A DNA stretch of 64,000 nucleotides. It comes from VRUE01 sp963774405. GTDB lineage: Bacteria; Actinomycetota; Thermoleophilia; Solirubrobacterales; 70-9. Shown here piece after piece: positions 33,982-44,955 of the stretch; position 1 is the stretch's first letter, and every line of letters begins with the position of its first letter. The stretch is taken from contig CAVZEV010000013.1 in NCBI GenBank assembly GCA_963774405.1, positions 136,185 to 200,184 of the forward strand, written 5' to 3'. The translations under genes and the position numbers were made by a program. Under the pieces are notes generated by a model. It searched no databases. It saw nothing but the letters and a program-made list of their open reading frames with translations, and was not told where the DNA came from.

Positions 33982-35894
33982 ATGCGGAGCGCCCGGCCGA
34001 GCGCCGCGGTCGTGCTCGCGATGCTCGCCGTGGTCGCGCTGGCGCTCGGCCATCGCGACCAGATTCGCGCCCGCGCCGAGCGCGCCCTGGGCAGCGGCAT
34101 GCCGGCCCGCGAGGCGGCGCTTGCCCGCGGCTTCGTCCTCGGCGAGGACGAACGGATCGATCCGACCACCAGCGAGGACTTCCGCCGCGCCGGGCTCAGT
34201 CACCTGCTGGCGGTCTCGGGCCAGAACGTGGCGCTGCTCGCCCTGCTGGCGATGCCGCTGTTGGCACTGCTCGGCATGCCGCTGCGCACCCGGCTGCTCT
34301 GGATCGTTGCCGCGATCGTGGTCTACGTGCCGCTCGCCGGCGCCGGCCCCTCGATCGTGCGCGCGGGCGTGATGGGGGCGCTGATCCTGCTGGCGACCTT
34401 CGCCGGGCGCCGCGCCTCGCGCCTCTACGCGCTGGCGATCGCCGCGATCCTCACCCTGGCGATCGACCCGCGGATCGGCGCCGACGTCGGCTGGCAGCTC
34501 AGCTTCGCCGCCGTGCTCGGCATCCTCGCCATCGCCCAGCCGCTGCGGCGGGTGGTCGCCCGCCGGCTCGGGCCGGGCGGCCTGCGCGGCGCCCTGGCCG
34601 AGGGCGTCGCCGTCACCATTGCGGCGACGCTCGCCACGGCGCCGCTGATCGCCTTCCACTTCGGCGAGCTCTCGACTGTCAGCCTGCTCGCCAACCTGCT
34701 GGCGCTGCCTGCGGTCGCGCCGGCGATGTGGCTCGGCATGCTCAGCTCGATCGGCGCGCAGGTACCCGGCTTTCCGGCCGCCGTGCCGAACGCGATCGCC
34801 GCGCCGCTGCTCGCCTACATCGCCTCTGTGGCCGCCTGGTGCGGGCGGCCGCGCTGGGCGATGCTGGAAGTGGATCTGGGCATGGCCGGCCTGCTCGTCT
34901 CCTACGTTGCCCTGGCGGCTGCGGTGGCGGGCCTCCCGGCCCTGCTGCGCCGCCGGCGACTCGCCGCGCTGCGCCGCTCACGCAGCCCGGCCGCCCCGAG
35001 GCGCAACGCGCCTCGGCTTCTCGGGGGACGAAAGGCGTTGCACCTGTGCGGGACCGGTTGGGCGCTTGCGGCCGTCGCGCTCGTGGCGGCGCTCACGCTC
35101 GCGTACGTGGTGGCGTCGGGAGGCAAGGGGCGATCGCCGGCACCCCGCGCCGGGCTCCGGGTCTCGGTGCTCGACGTCGGCCAGGGCGACGCGATCCTGC
35201 TGCGGCCCGCCGCGGCGGCGCCGGTCCTGATCGACGGCGGGCCGCCGGGGGACGACCTGCTCGCCAAGCTCGAGGCGGCCGGCGTCAGATCCCTGGGCCT
35301 CGCCGTCGTCACCCACGAACAGTCCGACCACGCGGCCGGGATCGAGGAACTGCTCGAGCGGCACTTCCCGATCGGCCGCGTGCTCTACGCGCGCCTCGGT
35401 CGGGGCCTGCGCGGCGAGGCCGCGAGCGCCGGCGCCGGTCCCGTCCGGGTCGCGGCCGGCGACACGATCAGGGCCGGGCGACTGCGGCTCAGCGTCCTCT
35501 GGCCGCCGCCGGAGCTGCTCGATCGGCCCCTGGCGGGCGCCGACCCCAACACCCAGGCCGTCGTCCTCCTCGCTCGCTGGCGCTGGTTTCTCGATCCTGC
35601 TAACCGCCGACGCCGAGGCGGGCGAAGTCCCGCTCGACCCCGGGCCGGTCGACGTGCTCAAGGTCGCCCACCACGGCAGCGACGGACCCCGGCCTCGGCG
35701 CCCTGCTCGATCGCACCACGCCGCGCCTGGCGCTGATCTCGGTCGGTGCCGACAATCCTTACGGCCACCCGTCCCCGGCCACGTTGGCCGAGCTCGCCCG
35801 CCACGGCGTGCGGGCATTGCGAACGGACAGGCGCGGCACCATTGAGCTCGACGTGGATCGGAATTCCTTCCTGGTCCGGGCGGCCGGCGGCTGA
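33982..35894 (+). CDS. comEC: ComEC/Rec2 DNA-uptake channel, two frameshifts
   Basis: The first part (residues 1-540) has many transmembrane helices with the competence-domain motif LSHLLAVSGQNVALLALLAM. It continues with the metallo-beta-lactamase-like domain: LDVGQGDAILLRP, LIDGGP and VVTHEQSDHAAGIEEL. Near 35590 the frame shifts into SILLTADAEAGEVPLD and VLKVAHHGSD. Near 35690 it shifts again into ALISVGADNPYGHPSPATLA and the end at 35894. The full protein would be about 637 residues, normal for the family. A short hairpin at 34996-35016 lies in the linker before the C-terminal domain. Consensus errors are likely. Confidence 0.85.
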
Positions 35895-35969
35895 GCTGCC
35901 TCAACAGATGGCCGAGGCAAAACTGGGGTTTCGCCTTCCCGGCCCTCCTGCTCGCCCCGACCGGCGTCG

Positions 35970-36799
35970 ATGGTCGTAACGGTGGCTTCCAAGCTTGGAC
36001 ACCCGCTGACGCGCTCGCTGGACCGCCTCAGCCTGGCCGAGGGCAGCATGCTGCTGCGGCTGCGCCGCGCCTCACTCGGGCTACTCGGCCTGATCGGCGC
36101 CGTTGCGCTCGGTCTCGTCTTCTTCATCTCGCAGATCGGCTGGCCGGCGGTGCTCAGCGGCCCCCTGCCGGGCACGCCGACCCGGGTCGGGACGGTCAGC
36201 GACGCCGTCGCCCTGACGCACTCCGGTCCGGCGCTTGCGACCGCCAGGCCGGCAACCGCAGGCGGTGGCCAGGGCACGGGCGCGACGCCGCGTCGCTCCT
36301 CGCGCTCCTCGCGCGGCTCGCGGCTCGGCCGCTCCGGACAGCTGAGCGACAACGCTGTCGTGCATCCTGGGCGCGGCGCCGGTCACCCCGGCTCCGCACA
36401 GCCGGCGCCCGGGCCGCGCCCCAGTCCCCGACGCCCGCTGCTCCGACAACGCCGACTCTCGCGGCTGCGCCCGCGAGCGCGAGCGAAGCGGTTCGGACGA
36501 GCTCCGGCTCGGGACCGAGCGAAGCCGCGACGGCGAAGTCCGCCGGCGACAAGAGCAGGTCGGCGGCAGCGGCGAAGTCGAGCCCGAAGACGGCCAAGGG
36601 CCAGGGCTCCTCGTCGGGCTCGACGAGATCGAGCGAAGCGCCGAGCGCCAAGGCGAAGCGCGACGAAAGCGTCGCCAAGACCAAGGCGAAGACCCCGGCA
36701 GCGCCGGCGCCTGCGCCGGAAACGAGCGCGCCGGCGCCGAGCCCGGCGGCGGCAAAGGAAGCCGCCGACGCGGCGAAGGCCGGCCAGGCCGCGCACTAG
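35970..36799 (+). CDS. membrane-anchored Ala/Pro/Lys-rich protein, frameshifted
   Basis: From ATG 35970 the product has a basic N-terminus, one membrane segment (LGLLGLIGAVALGLVFFISQ) and a low-complexity extracellular part. In the starting frame the sequence becomes arginine-rich after about 36370. The natural low-complexity reading resumes in another frame (TPTLAAAPASASEAVRTSSG, KAKTPAAPAPAPETSAPAPS) to TAG 36799. One or two indels near 36370-36420 are implied. No family is recognised. It lies between comEC and holA. Confidence 0.55.
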
Positions 36800-36802
36800 A
36801 CT
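36797..36802 (+). promoter_or_regulatory. -10 box of holA, leaderless
   Basis: TAGACT overlaps the upstream stop codon and ends 8 bases before ATG 36811. No ribosome-binding site is visible. Confidence 0.4.
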
Positions 36803-36810
36803 CGGCCGCG

Positions 36811-37789
36811 ATGGCGGCCCTCGCATCTCTCTACCTGATCGCCGGCACCGATCAGGCCAAGATCGACGCCACGCGGGCCCGCCTGCGCAAGCGCGCCGAA
36901 GGAGATGGCGGTGCGGGCGCGCTGGAGATATTCGAGGCGAGCGAGGGCAAGGGCTCGCCCGATCACGAGGCGCTGCTGGCGGCGATCCCGGCGATGTCGC
37001 TGACCGAGAGCCGTCGCTACCTGCTCGCCGACGGGGTCGATCGCTGGCGCGATCGCCAGCTCGGCGCCGTCGTCGACGCGATCGCCGATCTGCCCCCCGA
37101 CCTGACCGTGGTCCTGATCGCCCGCGCCAAGGCGCCGGCCAAGCTGGCCAAGGCGGTCAAGGCGGCGGCGGGCGAGATCCACGAGTTCGAGGCGCCGAAG
37201 CCGCGCGAGATGCCGCGCCTGCTCGTCGGCGACGCCAGGCGCCTCGGCTTCGCGCTCGATCCCGCCGCGGCGCGCATGCTGGTCGACCGCATGGGCGTCG
37301 AGCCCGGTGCGCCTGCGCAACGAGCTGGAGCGCCTGGCGCTCTGGGCGGGGGAGGGGGGCGCGGTCTCGGCCGCCGACCTCGATGCGATGGTCTCCGACA
37401 CCTCCGAGGCGGCGGTCTGGGCGCTCTCGGACGCGATGCTCGAACGCAACCCGGCGAAGGCGGCCTCGCTGGCCGAGCGACTGATCTCCCAAGGTGAGAA
37501 CGTCACCGGCCTGATCTACGGCCTCGCCTCGCGACTGCGCAAGGCCTGCACGGCCGCGGCCCAGCTCGAGCAGGGCGTCCCCGCGAGGCAGGTGGAATCG
37601 AGCCTCGGCATGCACCCCTACGCCGCCAAGCAGCTGGTCGCGCGCCTCGGCAGGACCAACCTCGAGCAGCTGCAGGAGGCGACCGCGACGCTTGCCGACC
37701 TCGAGGTCTGGTGCCGCGGCGGCGCCGACTACGGCGATGAGCTGGCGCTGACCCTCGCGGTCAGGACGGCTGCTGGAGCGCCGGCGTAG
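36811..37789 (+). CDS. holA: DNA polymerase III subunit delta, one frameshift
   Basis: From ATG 36811 the sequence follows HolA: SLYLIAGTDQAKIDATRARL, then MSLTESRRYLLADGVDRWRD, VVLIARAKAPAKLAKAVKAA, and PREMPRLLVGDARRLGFALD. Near 37300 the frame shifts by one base and the family pattern resumes with RLRNELERLALWAG. It then runs to AERLISQGENVTGLIYGLAS and SLGMHPYAAKQLV and stops at 37789. The joined length of about 326 residues is normal. Delta opens the sliding clamp within the clamp loader. As an essential gene, the break is probably a sequence error. Confidence 0.85.
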
Positions 37790-38059
37790 CTACTTGGCGG
37801 CGGGAGCAGCGACAATACGGGCTGCTCTTGACTTCTTGCGGGCGCCCGTGTTCTTGTGCATGGCGCCCTTCTGCACGGCCTTGTCGATCTTCGAGACCAG
37901 CGCCTTGTGCTCGGCCTCGATCTTGCTCGCGTCGCCTGCCTCCACGGCGGCCTCGAGCCGGCGGAAGTAGGTCTTCACCGTGCTCGTGAGCAGGCGGTTC
38001 TCCGTGCGCTCGCGCTCGCTGCGTAGGATCCGCTTCTTCTGTGAGGCTATGTTGGCCAT
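37790..38059 (-). CDS. rpsT: 30S ribosomal protein bS20
   Basis: The 89-residue protein MANIASQKKRILRSERERTE, with the central SKIDKAVQKGAMHKNTGARK, is typical bS20, a primary 16S rRNA-binding protein. It lies on the opposite strand from holA and murJ, abutting the holA stop. A -10 box TATAGT (reverse strand, about 38108-38113) gives a leader of about 45 bases before ATG 38059. Confidence 0.97.
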   Translation of the reverse strand: MANIASQKKRILRSERERTENRLLTSTVKTYFRRLEAAVEAGDASKIEAEHKALVSKIDKAVQKGAMHKNTGARKKSRAARIVAAPAAK

Positions 38060-38128
38060 GAGTCATGTGCCTGAGTGGGCTCCGAGCCCCCTCCGGGCGG
38101 CCGCCGACTATAGCGACTGAGACAAAGC

Positions 38129-39808
38129 TTGGAGACGCCCAAGGCACCCGACACCCCCGAACGCGACGCGGAGGCGCTTGCGAGGGACGCTGCCGTGCGT
38201 GAGGCGGAGGCCTTCGCGCCGGGCGAGGAACCGGGCGCCGATCCCGCTCCGGGCCGCCAGGCGGGCCGCATCGCCCGCTCCACCGCGTTCTTCTCCGCCG
38301 CCACCGCCGCCTCGCGCATCGCCGGTCTCGGCCGCGAAATCGTCGCCGCCTCCTACTACGGCGTCTACGGCCCGATGTCGGCCTTCACGATCGCCTTCCA
38401 GGTCCCCAACCTGGTCCGCTCGCTCTTCGCCGACGCCGCCCTGCAACCGGCCTTCGTGCCGATCTTCACCGAGCAGCTCGAGCAGAAGAACTACCGCGAG
38501 GCATTCCGCCTCGCCTCGACCCTGCTGCTGCTGATCACCCTCGTCCTCGGCGCGATCACGGCCCTCTTCGTTCTGCTCGCCCCGGTGATCATGCCGATCT
38601 TCGCCCCCGGCTTCGAAGGCGAGCTGCTCGACCTCACCGTCACCCTCTCCCAGGTCCTCTTCCCGATCCTGATCCTGCTCGGGATCAGCGGCGTCGTCGT
38701 CGGCATCCTCAACAGCTACGACCGCTTCGGCGCCTTCGCGATCTCGCCGCTGTTCTGGAACCTGACGATCATCGTCGTCACCGTGCTTCTGGCGCCCTCC
38801 TTTCACGGCCAGAACCGGATCTACGCCTACGCGGTCGGCATCCTCGTCGGCACCCTGGTCCAGCTGCTGATCCCCGCCTGGGACCTGCGCAACACCCCGT
38901 TCAAGTTCGAGTGGAGCTTCGAGTGGCGCAACCCGAACGTGCGCCGGGTGCTGCTGCTGATGCTGCCGGTGACGATCAGCCTCGGCCTGATCAACTTCAA
39001 CATGCTGATCAACAGCCTCTTCGGCAGCCTGGTCAGCACGGAATCGCCGGCGGCGATCGACAAGGCCTTCCGCATCTACCAGCTGCCGCAGGGGATCTTC
39101 TCGGTGGCGATCGCCACGGTGCTCTTCCCGACCCTGGCCCGCTTCGCCTCGCGCGGGGAGATCGAGAACCTGCGGGCGACGATGGCCAACGGCATGCGCC
39201 AGATCCTCTTCGTCCTGGTGCCGGCCGCGGCCGCCATCCTCGTCCTCTCGGTGCCGATGATCCGGCTGATCTACCAGCGCGGCGAATTCAACCCCGAGCA
39301 GACGACCCTCGTCGCCACCGCACTCTTCTGGTTCGCCTTCTCGCTGCCGACCAACGGCCTCTACCTGCTGCAGACCCGCACCTTCTTCAGCCTCCAGCGC
39401 CCCTGGATGGCGACCGGGCTGGCCGGCCTCGACCTGGTCGTCTCGGCCCTCGGCGCCCTCGCCCTCTACAAGCCGTTCGGCACCGGTGGCATCGTCGCCG
39501 GCACCGGCATCGGCACGATCGCCGCGGTGGTCGCCCAGGCGATCGTCCTGCGCCACGAGTTCGGCGGCCTCGAGCTGCGCCGGCTGTCCCAGACGACGAT
39601 CAAGATCACGATCGCCGCGGCCGCCCTGGCGGCGGTCTCCTTCGGCGTCTGGGACGTGCTCGACAACGCGCTCGGGCGCGGCCTGCTCGGCCAGATCCTC
39701 TCGCTGGGGGCGGGGCTCGGGCTGGGTGGCCTGGTCTACCTCGGGATGGCTAAGTTGCTCCGCATCGCCGAGCTGGAGCAGATCATGCGGCTGCTGCGGC
39801 GGCGCTAG
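38129..39808 (+). CDS. murJ: MurJ-type lipid II flippase
   Basis: The 559-residue protein starts at TTG 38129. After an acidic N-terminal stretch of about 45 residues come about fourteen membrane helices. MurJ motifs are RIAGLGREIVAASYYG, FQVPNLVRSLFADAALQPAF, FVPIFTEQLEQK, INFNMLINSLFGSL, and QLPQGIFSVAIATVLFPTLA. It moves lipid-linked peptidoglycan precursor across the cytoplasmic membrane. The start is uncertain because the acidic N-terminus has no close ribosome-binding site. It is followed immediately by a membrane-protein gene. Confidence 0.92.
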   Translation: METPKAPDTPERDAEALARDAAVREAEAFAPGEEPGADPAPGRQAGRIARSTAFFSAATAASRIAGLGREIVAASYYGVYGPMSAFTIAFQVPNLVRSLFADAALQPAFVPIFTEQLEQKNYREAFRLASTLLLLITLVLGAITALFVLLAPVIMPIFAPGFEGELLDLTVTLSQVLFPILILLGISGVVVGILNSYDRFGAFAISPLFWNLTIIVVTVLLAPSFHGQNRIYAYAVGILVGTLVQLLIPAWDLRNTPFKFEWSFEWRNPNVRRVLLLMLPVTISLGLINFNMLINSLFGSLVSTESPAAIDKAFRIYQLPQGIFSVAIATVLFPTLARFASRGEIENLRATMANGMRQILFVLVPAAAAILVLSVPMIRLIYQRGEFNPEQTTLVATALFWFAFSLPTNGLYLLQTRTFFSLQRPWMATGLAGLDLVVSALGALALYKPFGTGGIVAGTGIGTIAAVVAQAIVLRHEFGGLELRRLSQTTIKITIAAAALAAVSFGVWDVLDNALGRGLLGQILSLGAGLGLGGLVYLGMAKLLRIAELEQIMRLLRRR

Positions 39809-41908
39809 ATGCTCGGCGTTGGGCGCTACCTGCTGGGGGTGGTCGAGCTGGGGGTGCTGGTCGGGTTTGCCTGGCTGGGGGCGGTGAGTGTGCGGAGGCG
39901 GCTCGTGCCGGGGCTGAGTGGTCCGACGGCGGGGTTGGCGACGGGGGTGCTCGCGATCGCGGGGTTGCTGTGGGTTGCCGAGGGGCTCGGGAGCTTTGGC
40001 TGGTTCAGGGCTGGGCCGTATCTGGCTGCCGTGGTTGCTGTGGGGGCTGGACTTCGGCTGGTGGTTGGAGGGCCGGGGGGGCGTCCCTCCGTCTTGCTGG
40101 GTTTTTCGCCTGGGGAGTCTGGGGCCGTCCGAGGGCGGGGGTGGGGCGAAAAAGAGGACGCCGCTGCGCCGGAGGGACGCCCCCCCGACCCTTCACCAGC
40201 GGCCGTGGTCGCCCTGGTGGTAGCCGCGGTGGCGGTTGTCCATTTTGCGGTCGGGGTGAAGTTGCGGCTTTCGACGGGAATGACCGGGTTCGATTCGACC
40301 TGGTACCACGGGCCGTTCGCGGCGGGGTTCTATCGGAGCGGGGACACGTGGAGCTTGCATTTCATTGCGCCGCAGTTCCTGGCCTGGTTTTACCCGGCGA
40401 ATTCGGAAGTGCTGCATGCCATCGGGATGTTGGCTTTCAGCCGGGACACCCTCTCGCCACTGCTCAACCTTGGCTGGTTCGTTGGATGCCTCGTAGCTGC
40501 TTGGTGCATCGGGCGGCCATATCGGGTGGCCCCCTCGTCGCTGGCGCTCGTGGCGATCGCGTTGAGCGTGCCCGCTTTGCACGACCAGGCGGGGGAGGCA
40601 CGGAACGACATCGTCGGAATCTTCTTTTTGCTTGCCGCGGTGGCGGTTGCCCTGGCCCAGCCCGAACGCGGTTCCTATCCGGCAAGTAGAACCGCGTTCG
40701 GGCTGGGCCGGGTGGTGGTCGTGGGTCTCGCGGTGGGGATGGCGGCCGGGACGAAGCTGAACTTCCTCCTGCCGGCGGCGGTCTTGGTGGTGGGGGTTGC
40801 GCTTGTCGCTCCGCGGGACGCTCGTTTGCGTGCGCTGGTTGCGGGAGGTGTTGCTGCCTTGGCGGGTGGGGGCTACTGGTACCTGCGAAACCTCGCCCAC
40901 AGCGGCAACCCGTTGCCCTGGGTCAAGCACCTGGGGCCGATCACGTTGCCGGCGCCGGAGCAGGCGCTGGGGGGGAGGGAAGCCCACAGCGTCATTGGCT
41001 ACCTCGGCGACGGCTCGGTCTGGTCGGGCTGGTTCCTGCCCGGCCTGCACCACGGCCTCACCATTCTCTGGCCGCTGCTGCTCATCGCCGCCCTGGCCGG
41101 CCTCCTGCTCGCCCTCGCCCCGGCGCTCCGGTGCGCCTTTTCCTCCCATGGCGGGGAAAAGGCGCACCGGAAGGGCGATGGCGCGCTGGCCGTGGTTGGG
41201 CTGACCGGGCTGGCGGCGGGGCTGGCCTGGCTGATCGCGCCGACCTCCGCGTCGGGCCCGGACGGCATGCCCCACGGCTTCGAATCCGGCCTGCGCTACC
41301 TGGCCCCATCCCTAATCCTCGGTCTGGCCCTCCTCCCGACCGCCCGGCCATTCCGCGATCGCCTCACAGGCCCCATGCTGACTTCGTCGTTTCGGGTGCA
41401 TATGCGTCCCAAACGACAAAGTCAGCGGCGGGGTTGGGGCTTGAGCTGGCTCGTCGCCGGGGTCATGGTCGCTGTCGTCGCGCTCGGCTACCCGGTGCAA
41501 CGGCACTATCTGCGTGCTCGCTATTCGAATCCCAGCTTCACCACCCCCGGCCTCAACGCCGCTTTCGCCTGGGCCCAGGGCATCACCGACGCCCGCATCG
41601 CCACCACCAGCACCCGCCAGTACCCCCTCTACGGCCGCGACCTGAGCAACGAAGTCACCTACATCGGCAGCGAACAACCCCACGGCGGCTTCACCGCCCC
41701 AACAACCTGCCCCGAATGGCGCCGCCTCCTCAACGCCGGCCACTACGACTACGTGGTCACCACCCGAGACCGCATAGAACCAGGCAAGCCCCCATACCCA
41801 CCCACATCCCGCTGGACCAAAGCTCCCGGGGCCACGGTGGTCCTGCGCAAGCCGCCCACGGTCATCTACGAGCTGAAGGGGCCGCTGGCTCCATCGGCGT
41901 GTCCATGA
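39809..41908 (+). CDS. GT-C-like integral membrane protein with four palindromic insertions
   Basis: From ATG 39809 the product has 699 residues, with about ten or more hydrophobic segments and a large C-terminal exterior domain. TGMTGFDSTWYHGPFAAGFY with the following HFIAPQFLAWFYPANSEVLH is reminiscent of GT-C membrane glycosyltransferases (acidic residue in the first exterior loop). Four palindromic elements lie in the coding sequence (40070-40191, 40654-40709, 41127-41171, 41377-41426). All keep the frame and encode hydrophilic loops such as PERGSYPASRTAFGLG. Substrate unknown. The gene directly follows murJ, so a cell-envelope role is plausible. Confidence 0.75.
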   Translation: MLGVGRYLLGVVELGVLVGFAWLGAVSVRRRLVPGLSGPTAGLATGVLAIAGLLWVAEGLGSFGWFRAGPYLAAVVAVGAGLRLVVGGPGGRPSVLLGFSPGESGAVRGRGWGEKEDAAAPEGRPPDPSPAAVVALVVAAVAVVHFAVGVKLRLSTGMTGFDSTWYHGPFAAGFYRSGDTWSLHFIAPQFLAWFYPANSEVLHAIGMLAFSRDTLSPLLNLGWFVGCLVAAWCIGRPYRVAPSSLALVAIALSVPALHDQAGEARNDIVGIFFLLAAVAVALAQPERGSYPASRTAFGLGRVVVVGLAVGMAAGTKLNFLLPAAVLVVGVALVAPRDARLRALVAGGVAALAGGGYWYLRNLAHSGNPLPWVKHLGPITLPAPEQALGGREAHSVIGYLGDGSVWSGWFLPGLHHGLTILWPLLLIAALAGLLLALAPALRCAFSSHGGEKAHRKGDGALAVVGLTGLAAGLAWLIAPTSASGPDGMPHGFESGLRYLAPSLILGLALLPTARPFRDRLTGPMLTSSFRVHMRPKRQSQRRGWGLSWLVAGVMVAVVALGYPVQRHYLRARYSNPSFTTPGLNAAFAWAQGITDARIATTSTRQYPLYGRDLSNEVTYIGSEQPHGGFTAPTTCPEWRRLLNAGHYDYVVTTRDRIEPGKPPYPPTSRWTKAPGATVVLRKPPTVIYELKGPLAPSACP
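40070..40191. repeat. palindromic element E2 (type 2), inside coding sequence
   Basis: 22-base arms (40070-40091, 40170-40191) have one mismatch. The inner core TGCTGGGTTTTTCGCCT ... GCGAAAAAGAGGACGCC matches the inverted core of E1. It is read in frame by the GT-C-like gene between two membrane segments. Confidence 0.8.
40654..40709. repeat. palindromic element E3, inside coding sequence
   Basis: Perfect 21-bp arms (start GGCCCAGCCCGAACGCG) flank a 14-base loop. It lies in the GT-C-like gene and keeps the frame. Confidence 0.85.
41127..41171. repeat. palindromic element E4 (type 3), inside coding sequence
   Basis: Perfect 17-bp arms TCCGGTGCGCCTTTTCC / GGAAAAGGCGCACCGGA flank an 11-base loop. 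The arm sequence recurs in E5 at 55109-55153, before trpD. Confidence 0.85.
41377..41426. repeat. palindromic element E6, inside coding sequence
   Basis: Imperfect arms GCTGACTTCGTCGTTT / AAACGACAAAGTCAGC flank a GGGTGCATATGCGTCCC-like centre. It is read in frame by the GT-C-like gene. Confidence 0.7.
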
Positions 41909-41960
41909 GCCGCGGCCGTCTTGTCGCTGGTCCTGTCCAGGCGCTCCTCCGGCGGGTGGC

Positions 41961-42025
41961 GCGGTAGGGGGTACCAGCCCCGGGGACGCTTTAGCGACCG
42001 CAGGGGCTGGTGGGGCCCCTGCCGC
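41961..42025. repeat. palindromic element E7 upstream of lepA
   Basis: GCGGTAGGGGGTACCAGCCCC pairs imperfectly with the right half, ending in GCCCCTGCCGC. A further nested pair GGCGGGT / ACCCGCC lies outside (41951 and 42032). The gap 41909-42091 holds nothing else recognisable. Confidence 0.6.
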
Positions 42026-42091
42026 GACAGGACCCGCCGGTCGAGCGGCTCGCAGGACCCGTCGGCTACTCGCCATACTGGCGACCCGCCC

Positions 42092-43884
<1,793 letters not shown>

Positions 43885-43885
<1 letters not shown>

Positions 43886-43962
43886 AGGGAGTCGGGCACC
43901 CTTCCCAAAACGCTCGGCAGGAGCCTCGCTTGAGTGTTTTGGGAAGGGTGCCCGACTCCCTC
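43885..43962. repeat. palindromic element E8 (type 1)
   Basis: Perfect 27-bp arms (43885-43911, 43936-43962) end in CCAAAAC / GTTTTGG. Pairing continues through CGCTC / GAGTG with one wobble, leaving a small GGC-AGGA-GCC hairpin. Total length is 78 bases. It directly follows lepA and lacks a T-tract. Confidence 0.9.
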
Positions 43963-44008
43963 TGCTCAACCACCTCGCCCACGTCACTCCCGTTCGTGCA
44001 GGAGGTCA

Positions 44009-44049
44009 ACTGGCCGGCCAACCAGTCCTTTGAAGCGCCTTTGGACCGG
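44009..44049 (+). promoter_or_regulatory. duplicated operator/promoter block, copy 1
   Basis: A 41-base block beginning ACTGGCCGGCCAACCAGT matches the block at 44068-44108 in 35 of 41 positions. The dyad ACTGG-N8-CCAGT at its start resembles a TetR-type operator. Confidence 0.6.
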
Positions 44050-44067
44050 TCCGTTCATTGGAGCTCT

Positions 44068-44108
44068 ACTGGCCGGCCGACCAGTCGTTTGAAGCGTCTC
44101 TAGACTGG
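44068..44108 (+). promoter_or_regulatory. duplicated operator/promoter block, copy 2, with -10 box
   Basis: The second copy begins ACTGGCCGGCCGACCAGT and contains TAGACT (44101-44106), 8 bases before ATG 44115. Repressor binding here would block the promoter of the MaoC pair. Confidence 0.6.
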
Positions 44109-44114
44109 CGCGCC

Positions 44115-44555
44115 ATGAGCGTAAAGACTGAGGCAATAGGCAAGGAATGGCCCGCTACGAAGTACGAGGTGGGCAAGGAGAAGATTGGCGAGTATGCGGG
44201 GGTGCTGGGGATCGAGAACCCGGTGCACTTCGATCGCGAGGCGGCCAGGGCGGCCGGCTTCCGTGACGTCGTCGCGCCGCCGATGTTTGCGGTCGTCTAC
44301 AGCTCGCCGGCGATGGCGCCGGCGATGTTCGACGCCGACGTCGGCATGAACTTCGCCGCGATGGTGCATGGCGGCCAGGAGTTCGAGTGGGGCGAGCCGG
44401 CCTGCTCGGGGGACGAGATCACGACCACTGCCAAGTGCGTCGACATCTCCGAAAAGGACGGCAAGGGCTTCTATATCTTCGAGACGAACGCGGTCAACCA
44501 GAACGGGGACCAGGTTGCAAAGGGCACCTGGACCCTGATCGTGAGGGGGGTCTGA
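44115..44555 (+). CDS. MaoC-type dehydratase subunit (N-terminal, HadA-like)
   Basis: The 146-residue protein has a single hot-dog domain of the MaoC_dehydrat_N type: VGKEKIGEYAGVLGIENPVH, VVAPPMFAVVYSSPAM, VHGGQEFEWGEPACSGDEIT, and NQNGDQVAKGTWTLIVRG. With the next gene it would form a heterodimeric (3R)-hydroxyacyl-ACP dehydratase, as HadA-HadB do in actinobacterial FAS-II. Two copies of a TetR-like operator precede it, suggesting fatty-acid-responsive control (inference). Confidence 0.85.
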   Translation: MSVKTEAIGKEWPATKYEVGKEKIGEYAGVLGIENPVHFDREAARAAGFRDVVAPPMFAVVYSSPAMAPAMFDADVGMNFAAMVHGGQEFEWGEPACSGDEITTTAKCVDISEKDGKGFYIFETNAVNQNGDQVAKGTWTLIVRGV

Positions 44556-44556
44556 G

Positions 44557-44949
44557 ATGGCGGACTTGAATCCAGGCGACGCGATCCCGGAGCTGAAGGT
44601 CACTCCGGACAAGTACCTGCCGCACCGCTATGCCGGCGCTTCAGGCGACTTCAACCCGATTCACATCGACCCCGAGTTCGCCAAGGCGGTCGGTCTCCCC
44701 AACTCGATCCTGCACGGGCTCTACATGATGGGCCTGGTCGCCCGCGCCAACGCGGCGCTCGCCGACGGCGACCCGCGAGCGCTGAAGAGGCTCTCGGTCC
44801 AGTTCCGCGGGATGGGCGCCCCGGAGACTGAGATCGTGGTCAGCGGCACCGTTAAGAGTGTCGATGGCGACAGGGTTGTCGTGGACACGGTTGCGGCGCA
44901 GGGTGAGAATCAGACGATCCGCAACGCGGAAGCCGAAATTCAGCTTTAA
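44557..44949 (+). CDS. MaoC-type dehydratase subunit (HadB-like)
   Basis: The 130-residue hot-dog protein has the hydratase motif in SGDFNPIHIDPEFAKAVGLP (catalytic Asp and His) followed by ILHGLYMMGLVAR. It starts one base after the HadA-like stop. It supplies the catalytic pair for the presumed heterodimer. Confidence 0.87.
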   Translation: MADLNPGDAIPELKVTPDKYLPHRYAGASGDFNPIHIDPEFAKAVGLPNSILHGLYMMGLVARANAALADGDPRALKRLSVQFRGMGAPETEIVVSGTVKSVDGDRVVVDTVAAQGENQTIRNAEAEIQL

Positions 44950-44955
44950 GCGGCA

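Noticed and set aside
34996..35016. 9-bp hairpin CCGAGGCGC-AAC-GCGCCTCGG in comEC
   Set aside because: It is short and common in GC-rich DNA, and it shares no core with the palindromic families.
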